64,000 bases of DNA from positions 5,144,501-5,208,500 of the forward strand of contig NZ_CP086120.1 of assembly GCF_021216675.1 (NCBI RefSeq), in the 5' to 3' direction. Source of the stretch: Streptomyces gobiensis. Lineage in GTDB: Bacteria > Actinomycetota > Actinomycetes > Streptomycetales > Streptomycetaceae. Under the pieces are notes generated by a model, which searched no databases, was not told the DNA's origin, and worked only from the letters and a program-made list of their open reading frames with translations. This document shows positions 52,789-61,055 of this stretch, piece after piece; position 1 is the first letter of the stretch, and each line of letters opens with the position of its first letter. The position numbers and the translations under genes were made by a program.

Positions 52789-52821
52789 GTCCTGAGCCCG
52801 GACAACGAAGATCGGAGAGGC

Positions 52822-53943
52822 GTGGTGGACCTGACCCCCACCGAGGAACAGCGGCACATCCAGGCAGCCGCGGCGGATCTGCTGGCCGCCAGGAGCCGGG
52901 AGGCGGGCGCCCGGGCCGTGCGCGCCGAGCCCGCGGGCTACTCGGCGGAGCTGTGGAAGGAGATGACCGGGCTGGGCTGGCCCGGACTCGCACTGCCCGA
53001 GGAATACGGCGGAGCCGACGGCGGATTCCTCGAACTCTGCCTGCTGTTCGAGGAACTGGGCCGACATCAGGTGCCCAGCCCGCTGCTGACCACCATGGCC
53101 TGTGCCGCGCTTCCCATAGCCCGCCACGGCAGCGCCGCCCAGCGCGCCCAATGGCTGCGAGCGGTGGCCCAGGGCCGCACGCTGAGCTATGTGCGGGCCG
53201 CGCCCCGGGGCGACTGGAACGCCACCGGCTCGGATGTTGTGGCGGAGCCGGCCGGCCAGGGCTTCCGGCTGCACGGCACCGCACTGTTCGTACCGTACGC
53301 CGGGACCGCCGACGCTCTGCTGGTGATCGCCCGGACCGGCGGCCCGGAGGAGCTGACGGCACTGCTGGTGGACAACGCGCCCCCCGGTGTCCGCTGCGAG
53401 CGGCTGGACGTGGTCGGCAACGACCCCCACTACCGGGTGGACTTCACCGCTGTGACCGTCCCCGGGGAGCGCGCGGTCGGCGCCGTCGGCTCCGGCCGGA
53501 CGGTGGCCGGGACGGCCGCCGAGCTGGGCGCGGCGGCAACCTGCGCCGAGATGGCCGGCGGCGCGCAGGGCGTACTCGATATGACGGTCGGCCACGCTCG
53601 CCGTCGCGAACAGTTCGGCCGGCCCATCGGCAGCTTCCAGGCGGTCCAGCACCACTGCGCGAATATGGCCGTCGATGTGCTGGGTTCACGACTGGGCGCG
53701 TACGAATCGATCTGGCGGCTGTCGCAGGGTCTCCCGGCCACCATGGAGGTCTCGCTGGCCAAGGCCTGGGGGAGCGAGGCGTACCAGCGGGTGTGCGCGC
53801 TGGGACACCAGGTGCACGGGGCGATCGGCTTCACATACGAGCACGATCTGCACTTCTTCCACCGCCACGCGGTGGCGAGCGCGCTGGCGTTCGGCGACGC
53901 CGACCACCACATCGCCCGCGTCACGCGGTATCTGGGCCTGTAA
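52822..53943 (+). CDS. Acyl-CoA dehydrogenase (second of a pair)
   Basis: 373 residues from GTG 52822 (GGAGAGG upstream; the next codon is also GTG). It has the N-terminal LTPTEEQRHIQAAAADLL, WPGLALPEEYGGADGGFLEL, a degenerate central beta domain without the FSEPxxGSD signature (here SYVRAAPRGDWNATGS), and AGGAQGVLDMTVGHARRREQ followed by FGRPIGSFQAVQHH. The pairing with a more canonical dehydrogenase resembles heteromeric actinobacterial FadE pairs. Confidence 0.9.
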   Translation: MVDLTPTEEQRHIQAAAADLLAARSREAGARAVRAEPAGYSAELWKEMTGLGWPGLALPEEYGGADGGFLELCLLFEELGRHQVPSPLLTTMACAALPIARHGSAAQRAQWLRAVAQGRTLSYVRAAPRGDWNATGSDVVAEPAGQGFRLHGTALFVPYAGTADALLVIARTGGPEELTALLVDNAPPGVRCERLDVVGNDPHYRVDFTAVTVPGERAVGAVGSGRTVAGTAAELGAAATCAEMAGGAQGVLDMTVGHARRREQFGRPIGSFQAVQHHCANMAVDVLGSRLGAYESIWRLSQGLPATMEVSLAKAWGSEAYQRVCALGHQVHGAIGFTYEHDLHFFHRHAVASALAFGDADHHIARVTRYLGL

Positions 53944-53949
53944 CCGAGC

Positions 53950-54696
53950 TCAGGCTGACCAGGTGAAGCGCGGCGGACGGCGCTCCAGGAAAGCGGCGAC
54001 GCCCTCGGCGGACTCGCCGCTTTCCTGAGCCTGTGCCGCCCAGTAGGCGATACGGTCCTGGGGTGCAGGGCCGTCCGTGAACTCCTTCGCGGCGGCCTGT
54101 GTCAGGCCCGAGCGCGCCACCAGCGTCGCGGTGAACTCCGCGACCCGCTTGTCCAGCTCGTCCTCGGGCAGTACCTCGTCGGCCAGGCCGGTGCGCAGCG
54201 CCCTCGCGGTGTCGATCAGCTCACCGGAGAAGAGCAGGTACTTGGCCGTCGCCGGGCCGGTGAGCCGGGCCAGCCGCTGGGTGGAGGTGGGCGGATAGAC
54301 GATGCCCAGCTTCGCCGGGGTGACCCCGAAGGAGGCGCCCTCGGCTGCGAACCGCAGATCGCAGGCGACGGCGAGCTGACAGCCGCCGCCCACGCAGTAG
54401 CCGCGGATCGCGGCCAGGGTCGGTTTGGGGAACGCGGCGAGGGTGTTCTCGGCGGTTACCGCGAGATCCCTCGGCGCGGTGTTCTCCCGGAGGCTGCTGA
54501 TGTCGGCGCCGGCGCAGAACGTATCGCCCTCGCCGGTGAGCACCAGGGCCCGGACAGCCGGGTCGGCGGCGAGCTGGTCCAGCAGGGGTGGCAGCTGCTG
54601 CCACATTGCTGTCGTCATCGCGTTGCGTTTTGCGGGGTTGCGGAGGCGTACGGTCGCGACTCCGTCGTGCGTTTCGCACGCCAGGCCGGGGTTCAT
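53950..54696 (-). CDS. Enoyl-CoA hydratase/isomerase family protein
   Basis: 248 residues from ATG 54696. Crotonase fold: ATVRLRNPAKRNAMTTAMW, the oxyanion loop GEGDTFCAGADISSLRE, IRGYCVGGGCQLAVACDLRF and FGVTPAKLGIVYPPTSTQRL. It hydrates or isomerises an enoyl-CoA. It faces the incoming cluster and ends 7 bp from it. A diverged duplicate of its last 28 codons lies 10 kb away at 43754-43837, suggesting that the cluster was inserted next to this gene. Confidence 0.93.
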   Translation of the reverse strand: MNPGLACETHDGVATVRLRNPAKRNAMTTAMWQQLPPLLDQLAADPAVRALVLTGEGDTFCAGADISSLRENTAPRDLAVTAENTLAAFPKPTLAAIRGYCVGGGCQLAVACDLRFAAEGASFGVTPAKLGIVYPPTSTQRLARLTGPATAKYLLFSGELIDTARALRTGLADEVLPEDELDKRVAEFTATLVARSGLTQAAAKEFTDGPAPQDRIAYWAAQAQESGESAEGVAAFLERRPPRFTWSA

Positions 54697-55132
54697 GGGG
54701 GGCGATGCTATCCGGTTGGCTTCGGGGGGCTCTCCCCGGTCCCGCCCCTTCCCGTGCCGATGTGGGGCTCCGCCCTGTGGCGGGGCTTCGCCTTGGGATG
54801 GGTGCCGTGGGTGGGGTTCCCCGTATCCCGCCCCTTCCCGGAACCGGGGCTTTGCCCCGGGCTCCGGGGTGGCCGGGTGCGGACGGTGGCCGGGTTGTGC
54901 CCACCAAGCGTCGCGAGCTCCGCCCCGGTGTTGGCCGGAGCGTCGTGGCTGGGGTGGGTGGGTGGTTGCGTAGCAGGGTGGAGCTACGCCCCTCGCGGGG
55001 CTGCGAGTGCCCACAACAAGGGGGGAGTGCCCACAACACTGGCTTGCCCACAACAATTGCTTGGGTGCGGATGGAGTAGTTGGGGCGGCGGGTGGGAGGT
55101 TGGGGAGGGATGCTGGGGTTGGAGGTGTAGCT
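54697..55132. repeat. Interspersed REP-like palindromic elements and short direct repeats
   Basis: No gene. CCCTTCCCGGAACCGGGGCT and a CCCCGG dyad near 54831-54870 recur with variation at 54737-54785 and inside the coding sequence at 58719. Three copies of TGCCCACAACA occur between about 55008 and 55057. The arrangement resembles the scattered palindromic repeats known in Streptomyces intergenic DNA. Long open frames here are low-complexity artefacts. Confidence 0.65.
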
Positions 55133-55783
55133 ATGGCTGACCGACCGAGGAAGGACGCTCGTCAGCAGGAGGCCAAGCTCAGCCGCAATCTGGGCTGGCT
55201 CGCTGTGCTCGGCGGGGTGCTGGTCGTGAGCGGCGTCGTCGGGCTTGTCTATGTCGGCGTCGCGACCATCACATCTATGCTGCTCTTCGGCTGGCTGCTG
55301 CTGATCGGCGGTCTCGTCGGGCTGCTGCACGCCCTGTTGTCACGTAAGGCGCATTACTTCTGGCTTGGGCTGATCGTCGCCGCGCTCTATCTCGCCGCGG
55401 GTGTGGTGGTCATCCGGTACCCCGGGGCGAGTGCCGAGGGGCTGGCGCTCTTCGCCGCGCTGCTCTTCCTCACCGGTGGTGTGTTCCGGCTGGTCGGAGG
55501 GATGGTGTTGCGGGGTGAGCAGATGATCTGGACGCTGGTGCAGGGTGCGTTCGGGATTGTGCTGGGCGTGATGGTGCTCGCCGAGTGGCCGGACAGCACG
55601 CTCTATGTGCTGGGCGCGTTCTTCTCTCTCGCGCTGCTCTTCGATGGGCTGGGTCTGATCGCTACCGGTGTCGGTGGACGGCACATCGTCGGCGTGGTCG
55701 CGCAGGGGCGCGAGGACATGGAATCCATGGGCGGTGACACAGAGTCCATGAATGATGAACGAGGTGACCAAGGGCGGACATAA
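55133..55783 (+). CDS. DUF308/HdeD-family membrane protein
   Basis: 216 residues from ATG 55133, preceded by GGAGGTG. Six hydrophobic helices from LGWLAVLGGVLVVSGVVGLV to LYVLGAFFSLALLFDGLGLI follow a basic N-terminus; three internal copies of the two-helix repeat are typical of HdeD-like proteins. A hydrophilic tail rich in Glu, Met and Ser follows. The function is unknown; HdeD relatives are linked to acid stress. Confidence 0.88.
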   Translation: MADRPRKDARQQEAKLSRNLGWLAVLGGVLVVSGVVGLVYVGVATITSMLLFGWLLLIGGLVGLLHALLSRKAHYFWLGLIVAALYLAAGVVVIRYPGASAEGLALFAALLFLTGGVFRLVGGMVLRGEQMIWTLVQGAFGIVLGVMVLAEWPDSTLYVLGAFFSLALLFDGLGLIATGVGGRHIVGVVAQGREDMESMGGDTESMNDERGDQGRT

Positions 55784-55942
55784 CACTGAATGAAATGCGC
55801 AGAACCGGTCTAGATCCTTCGATAGGTGACCAGTTCGGGACAGCGAGCCATCAGATCTCGGTATGTACCAACACTCGTAGTGGTAGGTGGCCTGTCAGCA
55901 AGGGCCGCGGTGGCTGCGGACAAGAGGGTGGGTGCCGGTCTG

Positions 55943-56416
55943 ATGGAGAGCCGCGGGAGTGCCCTGCCGCAGCCGTCGGCCGAGGTTCCGGCGGCATATG
56001 AGGGAGCCTGGCGCTTCACCGCTCCCGCGCTGGACTCCTCGGTTCCACAGGTGCGGCACGCTGTGCGTGACCTGATCCGTCGCCAGCGGGCGCCGGTCCC
56101 CGAGGAGCTTTTGCAGGGGTTGCTGTTGATCGTGTCCGAGCTGGTGACCAACGCCGTACGGCATGCCGCCCTGCTCTCACCGGAGGTGGGTGTGGAGGTG
56201 TCGCTGGGCACCGGGTGGGTCCGTATTGCCGTTGAGGACAACCACCCCTACCGCCCCAAGGCGCTGGACGCCGACCCGGACCAGGAACACACCGGCGGAC
56301 GTGGGCTGCTCCTGGTCAAGTCGGTCGTGGCCGAAGCGGGCGGCTCCTGCGATATTGAGCAGACGGCCGCCGGAGGCAAGATCATCTGGGCTGCCTTGCC
56401 CCTTCCCGCTCGCTGA
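55943..56416 (+). CDS. ATP-binding anti-sigma-factor-like protein (HATPase_c)
   Basis: 157 residues from ATG 55943 (MESRGSALPQPS); an in-frame ATG at 55826 adds 39 unconserved residues. GHKL motifs: LLLIVSELVTNAVRHAALLS (N-box), VAVEDNHPYRPK-like G1 region, and TGGRGLLLVKSVVAEAGGSC. Related to RsbW-type serine kinases. It converges on idi. The partner sigma or anti-anti-sigma factor is not in the window. Confidence 0.82.
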   Translation: MESRGSALPQPSAEVPAAYEGAWRFTAPALDSSVPQVRHAVRDLIRRQRAPVPEELLQGLLLIVSELVTNAVRHAALLSPEVGVEVSLGTGWVRIAVEDNHPYRPKALDADPDQEHTGGRGLLLVKSVVAEAGGSCDIEQTAAGGKIIWAALPLPAR

Positions 56417-56435
56417 GCTACCGACGCTCGCTGAG

Positions 56436-56996
56436 CTACCAGCCGGCTGCCGTTCCGGTCACCGCGCGGATTCCGGGGCGGGCCGCGTTCAGCACCGTCA
56501 TGAACCAGGCCGAGAACGGTCCTTCCGCGTGCCGCTTCGCCAGCTCCTCGGGTGTGACGAAGGCGGTCTCCGCGATCTCGGCCGGGTCCGGCCGCAGCGG
56601 GGCCCGCACGAGCCCTGCGAAAAGGTGGTTGTACTCCTGCTCGACCAGTCCGGACGCCGGGTCGGGGTGGTTGTAACGGACCGTTCCCGCCTCCCGCATC
56701 AGGGTGGGCGCGACGCCCAGCTCCTCACCAACCCGGCGGGCCGCCGCCGCGAACGGCGGCTCACCGGGATAGGGGTGCCCACAGCAGGTGTTCGACCAGA
56801 CTCCGGGGGAGTGGTACTTCTCCAGCGCCCGGCGCTGGAGAAGCAGACGTCCTTGGTCATTGAAGAGAAAGACGGAGAAGGCGCGGTGCAGCTGACCCGG
56901 GGCCTGGTGGGCGGAGAGCTTCTCCGCCGTGCCGATGGTCGTTCCGCTCTCATCGACCAGCTCAAGCATGATCGGGTCCGCTGCGGTTTTCGCCAT
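56436..56996 (-). CDS. idi: Isopentenyl-diphosphate delta-isomerase, type I
   Basis: 186 residues from ATG 56996 (AAGGATG upstream); ATG 57002 adds two. It interconverts IPP and DMAPP. Key residues: the metal/active Cys in SNTCCGHPYPGE, HRAFSVFLFNDQGRLLLQRR, the catalytic-Glu region VEQEYNHLFAGL and the Nudix-like REVGEELG-equivalent ARRVGEELGVAP. It supplies prenyl building blocks, relevant to the terpene synthase 23 kb away, though this is a housekeeping location. Confidence 0.95.
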   Translation of the reverse strand: MAKTAADPIMLELVDESGTTIGTAEKLSAHQAPGQLHRAFSVFLFNDQGRLLLQRRALEKYHSPGVWSNTCCGHPYPGEPPFAAAARRVGEELGVAPTLMREAGTVRYNHPDPASGLVEQEYNHLFAGLVRAPLRPDPAEIAETAFVTPEELAKRHAEGPFSAWFMTVLNAARPGIRAVTGTAAGW

Positions 56997-57058
56997 GTTC
57001 ATCCTTCTATTCGAATGACTGCTTTACGGCTGGCTGTCCCAGTGTGCCGTAAATCGCC

Positions 57059-57994
57059 TCAGTGGCAGAGTTTGGCTTCATGCTCAGCATGTCCATGCGG
57101 CTCGAGTTGGAACGTGCAGTGCGTCACTGCGAAGTGGTCGCCCAGGCAGTCCTGGAGCTCATGCAGTATCCGCTCATGCCCGACCGAGTCCAGGACCTCC
57201 TGGCTGACCACGACATGGACGGAGAGCACGGGCATCCCGGAAGTGATCGTCCAGATATGCAGATCGTGCAGGCCCTCGACACCGGGGACCTCCAGGATGT
57301 GCTGACGTACCTCCGCGATGTCGACATCCTTGGGCGCCGCCTCCAGCAGCACGTCCAGCGCCTCCCGGGCCAGCTTGACGGTACGCGGAACGATCATGAC
57401 GGCGATCACCAGCGAGGCGATCGGGTCGGCCTGCGTCCAGCCGGTCAGCAGGATCACCAAGGCGGCGATCACCACGGCCAGCGAGCCGAGGGCATCGGCC
57501 ATGACCTCCAGAAAAGCGCCACGGACATTGAGGCTCTCCCTCTGCCCACGCATCAGCAGCGAGAGCGAGACACTGTTGAGAGCGAGGCCGATCACACCGA
57601 AGAGGACAGTGAGCCCGCCCGGTACATCGGTGGGGTTGCGCAGCCGGTCAACCGCCTCGATCAGGATGTAGCCGCCGACCCCGAGCAGCAGCAGACAGTT
57701 CAGCAGTGCGGCCAGGATCTCGATCCGGGCGAACCCGAAGGTCCGGTGCGCGCTCGTGGGGCGGTTCGCGAAGTGGATCGCGACCAGGGCCATCCCGATG
57801 CCGATGACATCGGTCGCCACATGTCCCGCGTCGGCCAGCAGCGCCAGCGAGCCGGTGAGCCAGGCGCCGATGATCTCCGCGAGCAGCAGAGTGAGGGCGA
57901 TGGCCAGCGTGATCCGCAGCCGCCCCTTGTACGCCGCTGCCGCGGTGCCGTTCGCCAACGGCCGTGGCCCTCCGTGGTCGTGCCCTGCACCCAT
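57059..57994 (-). CDS. Cation diffusion facilitator (CzcD/ZitB-like)
   Basis: 311 residues, six membrane helices and a C-terminal cytoplasmic domain with VEGLHDLHIWTITSGMPVLS. The first metal-site pair in helix 2 is LLADAGHVATDVIG. In helix 5 the usual H-x3-D appears as EVMADALGS, with Glu in place of His, which may change metal preference. The N-terminus (GAGHDHGG) and C-terminus (HGHAEHEAKLCH) are His-rich. It exports zinc or a related divalent cation in exchange for protons. Confidence 0.92.
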   Translation of the reverse strand: MGAGHDHGGPRPLANGTAAAAYKGRLRITLAIALTLLLAEIIGAWLTGSLALLADAGHVATDVIGIGMALVAIHFANRPTSAHRTFGFARIEILAALLNCLLLLGVGGYILIEAVDRLRNPTDVPGGLTVLFGVIGLALNSVSLSLLMRGQRESLNVRGAFLEVMADALGSLAVVIAALVILLTGWTQADPIASLVIAVMIVPRTVKLAREALDVLLEAAPKDVDIAEVRQHILEVPGVEGLHDLHIWTITSGMPVLSVHVVVSQEVLDSVGHERILHELQDCLGDHFAVTHCTFQLEPHGHAEHEAKLCH

Positions 57995-58335
57995 GAACGC
58001 TGCCTCCCGTACTGCTGGTTCACTCTGGTCGTTTTCGTGGTCATGTTGTCTTCGGACTGGCCCAGTGAACTACGGGCGGGGGGTATAGGCAACGCGGCAC
58101 TGAACACCGTTGTCATATGCTCTGACCTGGGCATTTGCGTCGCAGGTCAGCGCGGTCCGGGAGGCCGGGGGAGAGCCACGTCATGGCAGCAGCCTAATGA
58201 CCGCCGGGGACGGCAGCGGGACCGCCGTTTTGGCGTAGCGGCCATGATCGACCATGCTGGTCCCGGCAGCGCAACCGAGCGACGGTGAATGTGCGGTGAA
58301 CGGCCGCTTCCGCCGATCCGATAACCTCTGCCGAC
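57995..58335. promoter_or_regulatory. Divergent promoter region (CDF / CDP-alcohol operon)
   Basis: No gene. TGACCTG (58123-58129) and CAGGTCA (58143-58149) form a 7-bp inverted repeat with 13 bases between, a possible operator. The CDF transcript and the envelope operon diverge from here. Confidence 0.4.
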
Positions 58336-60306
58336 ATGCCGCCCGTCCCCTGGGGGCGATGGCGCATCGCGGATATGCACGCTGCCAAGGAGTGGGTTCG
58401 TCTGTCGACCGCTATTCTCACCGGCTCGCCGGTCGCCGGGTCGCCGCTGGAGAGCGATCTGCGGTCGCTCGGGTTCACCGTGCGTGTGGCGGCGGATGCC
58501 GCCGAGGTGCCGGCCCTGCTGGACGCCGTTCCCGGCGGGGAGCGGGTTGCGCTGGTGGATGCCCGCTTTGTGGGTCATGCCCATAGCCTGCGGCTGGCGC
58601 TGACGGATCCCCGCTTTGCCGCTGGCGCGGTGCCGGGGGCGGTGTGTGTTGCGCCACAGGTGCGGGGGGCGCTGGTACGGGCCGTGGCGGCGGCGGTGGG
58701 GTTGGCCCCTGTCTCTCCCCTTCCCGAAGCCGGGGCTCACGCCCCGGACCCCGGGATGGTGGAGGCACCTTCCGGGGGAGTCGCGCGTTGTGCCCATCCC
58801 CTGAGTGCCCACGACGCGGAAGCGTCCAGCTTGCCCGATGCTGTGGTCGGCGTGCTTGACGCTGAAGGTGTTGCTGTGCATCGGCCTGAGTTGGGGGTGC
58901 TTGTTGCTGAGGTGCCGGGTGACGACGCCGGGCGGGTGGAGGCCCGGCGGGCGGTTGAGGCCGTTGATGACGAGGCCGTGCGGCTGCGGGCCGCCGTCAA
59001 GTCGAGGGACGGCTTCTTCACCACCTTCTGCGTCAGCCCCTACTCGCGCTATATCGCCCGCTGGTGCGCACGGCGCGGGCTGACCCCCAATCAGGTCACC
59101 ACGGCCTCGCTGCTCACCGCCCTGATCGCCGCCGGGTGCGCGGCGACCGGCACCCGGGGCGGATTCATCGCCGCCGGTGTGCTGCTGATCGTCTCCTTTG
59201 TACTCGACTGCACGGACGGCCAGCTCGCCCGCTACGCGCTGCGGTACTCAACGCTCGGCGCCTGGCTGGACGCCACCTTCGACCGGGCCAAGGAGTACGC
59301 CTACTACGCCGGCCTGGCGCTTGGTGCGGCCCAAGGCGGCGATGATGTGTGGGCGTTGGCGCTGGGCGCCATGGTCCTGCAGACGGCACGCCATGTTGTC
59401 GACTTCTCCTTCAATGAGGCGAACTACTTTGAAGGGGCTGATACGGCCCATACGAGCCCCACGGCCGCCCTCTCCGGCAAGCTGGACAGCGTCGGCTGGA
59501 CGGTCTGGGCGCGGCGGATGATCATTCTGCCGATCGGTGAGCGCTGGGCCCTGATCGCCGTACTGACCGCGGCCACCACGCCCCGTATCACGCTGACCGT
59601 ACTGATCATCTGCAGTGCGCTCGCTGCCTGCTACACCACGGCCGGACGGGTGCTGCGCTCGCTGGCCCGGAGGGCTGTGCGGACGGACCGGGCCGCGCGG
59701 GCGCTCGCCGAGCTCGCGGACAGCGGGCCGATCGCCGAGGCCGTCGCCCGCACCGTGCGAGGCGCCGCCGCGCCGGTCGTCGCGGCGCTGGGCACCGTGG
59801 CCGTCATCGGCGCCGCGCTGTGGGCGCCCACCGGCAGCTGGTGGCCGGTACTGGCGGCCGCGTGCTACGCCCTGCTGTCCGGGCTGGCGGTCTCCCGGCC
59901 GCTCAAGGGTCCGCTCGACTGGCTTGTGCCGCCCCTCTTCCGCACCGCGGAATACACCACCATTCTGGTTCTTGCCGCCCGTTCTGAGGTGAACGGCGCC
60001 TTGCCCGCCGCTTTCGGGCTGGTGGCGGCGGTCGCCTACCATCACTACGACACGGTGTACCGCATCCGCGGCGGCACCGGGGCGCCTCCGCACTGGCTGG
60101 TGCGGGCGATCGGGGGGCACGAAGAACGAACTCTGGTGGTTACCGTCGCCGCCGCCCTATGGCTGGGCGTCGGCGACACATGGTTCACCATCGCGCTGAC
60201 GGCCCTTGCGGGGGCCCTGGCGCTGGCGGTGCTCGCTGAGAGCATCCGCTTCTGGGTGTCCTCTGGTGCACCCGCCGTACACGACGAAACAGGAGAACCC
60301 GCATGA
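58336..60306 (+). CDS. DUF5941-type protein with CDP-alcohol phosphotransferase domain
   Basis: Up to 656 residues; the true start may be CTG 58402, which has AAGGAG nine bases upstream and begins LSTAILTGSPV, where the conserved sequence starts. An N-terminal soluble domain (about 25-225) is followed by a membrane CDP-alcohol phosphotransferase: DGQLAR, then G and LDATFD in the DGxxAR(x8)GxxxDxxxD pattern (about 294-315), plus further helices. Residues about 125-165 come from a REP-like palindrome inserted in frame. It transfers a phospho-alcohol from a CDP carrier; product unknown. Its stop overlaps the next start (ATGA). Confidence 0.85.
   Translation: MPPVPWGRWRIADMHAAKEWVRLSTAILTGSPVAGSPLESDLRSLGFTVRVAADAAEVPALLDAVPGGERVALVDARFVGHAHSLRLALTDPRFAAGAVPGAVCVAPQVRGALVRAVAAAVGLAPVSPLPEAGAHAPDPGMVEAPSGGVARCAHPLSAHDAEASSLPDAVVGVLDAEGVAVHRPELGVLVAEVPGDDAGRVEARRAVEAVDDEAVRLRAAVKSRDGFFTTFCVSPYSRYIARWCARRGLTPNQVTTASLLTALIAAGCAATGTRGGFIAAGVLLIVSFVLDCTDGQLARYALRYSTLGAWLDATFDRAKEYAYYAGLALGAAQGGDDVWALALGAMVLQTARHVVDFSFNEANYFEGADTAHTSPTAALSGKLDSVGWTVWARRMIILPIGERWALIAVLTAATTPRITLTVLIICSALAACYTTAGRVLRSLARRAVRTDRAARALAELADSGPIAEAVARTVRGAAAPVVAALGTVAVIGAALWAPTGSWWPVLAAACYALLSGLAVSRPLKGPLDWLVPPLFRTAEYTTILVLAARSEVNGALPAAFGLVAAVAYHHYDTVYRIRGGTGAPPHWLVRAIGGHEERTLVVTVAAALWLGVGDTWFTIALTALAGALALAVLAESIRFWVSSGAPAVHDETGEPA
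58719..58800. repeat. REP-like palindrome inside a coding sequence
   Basis: CCCTTCCCGAAGCCGGGGCT, then GCCCCGG and, 60 bases on, GTTGTGCCCA parallel the intergenic element at 54831-54900 (CCCTTCCCGGAACCGGGGCT, GCCCCGG, GTTGTGCCCA). Its translation (PEAGAHAPDPGMVEAPSGG) interrupts the N-terminal domain with a low-complexity loop and keeps the frame. Confidence 0.65.
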
Positions 60307-61055
60307 TCGGCCTCGTGCTGGCGGCTGGCGCCGGACGGCGTCTTCGCCCCTACACCGACACCCTTCCGAAGGCCCTGGTGCCGGTAGGCCCGGAACAGGA
60401 CGGGGAGGCCAAGACGGTCCTCGACCTGACCCTGGCCAACTTTGCCGAGGTCGGTCTGACCGATGTCGCGATCGTCGTCGGTTACCGCAAGGAAGCCGTG
60501 TACGAGCGCAAGGAGGCGCTGGAGGCGAAGTACGGCGTCTCTCTCACCCTCATCGACAACGACAAGGCCGAGGAGTGGAACAACGCCTACTCCCTCTGGT
60601 GCGCCCGTGACGCCATCAAGCACAGCGTGATCCTCGCCAACGGCGACACCGTGCACCCGGTCTCCGTCGAGAAGACCCTCCTCGCCGCCCGCGGCAACGG
60701 CCAGAAGATCATCCTTGCCCTCGACACGGTGAAGCAGCTCGCCGACGAGGAGATGAAGGTCGTCGCGGACCCCGAGAAGGGCGTTCAGAAGATCACCAAG
60801 CTGATGGACCCGGCCGAGGCCACCGGTGAGTACATCGGCGTCACCCTCATCGAGGGAGAGGCCGCCGGTGAGCTCGCCGACGCCCTGCAGACCACCTTTG
60901 AGCGCGACCCCGACCTCTACTACGAGGACGGCTACCAGGAGCTGGTGAACCGGGGCTTCAAGGTCGACGTCGAGCCGATCGGCGATGTCACCTGGGTCGA
61001 GATCGACAACCACGATGACCTCGCCAAGGGACGGGAGATCGCGTGCCAGTACTGA
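60303..61055 (+). CDS. NTP transferase (cytidylyltransferase-like)
   Basis: 250 residues of the LicC/inositol-phosphate-cytidylyltransferase type. Nucleotide site LVLAAGAGRRLRPYTDTLPK at the start, VAIVVGYRKEAVYERKEAL, NNAYSLWCARDAI and the metal Asp in VILANGDTVHPV. With two CDP-alcohol phosphotransferases alongside, it probably makes the CDP-linked alcohol phosphate they use. ATGA overlap with the previous gene and a 13-bp overlap with the next. Confidence 0.88.
   Translation: MIGLVLAAGAGRRLRPYTDTLPKALVPVGPEQDGEAKTVLDLTLANFAEVGLTDVAIVVGYRKEAVYERKEALEAKYGVSLTLIDNDKAEEWNNAYSLWCARDAIKHSVILANGDTVHPVSVEKTLLAARGNGQKIILALDTVKQLADEEMKVVADPEKGVQKITKLMDPAEATGEYIGVTLIEGEAAGELADALQTTFERDPDLYYEDGYQELVNRGFKVDVEPIGDVTWVEIDNHDDLAKGREIACQY

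Noticed and set aside
54588..55140. Several long overlapping plus-strand frames beside the hydratase gene
   Set aside because: They read through GC-rich palindromic repeats and antisense to the hydratase; a stop-free stretch is expected there from base composition.
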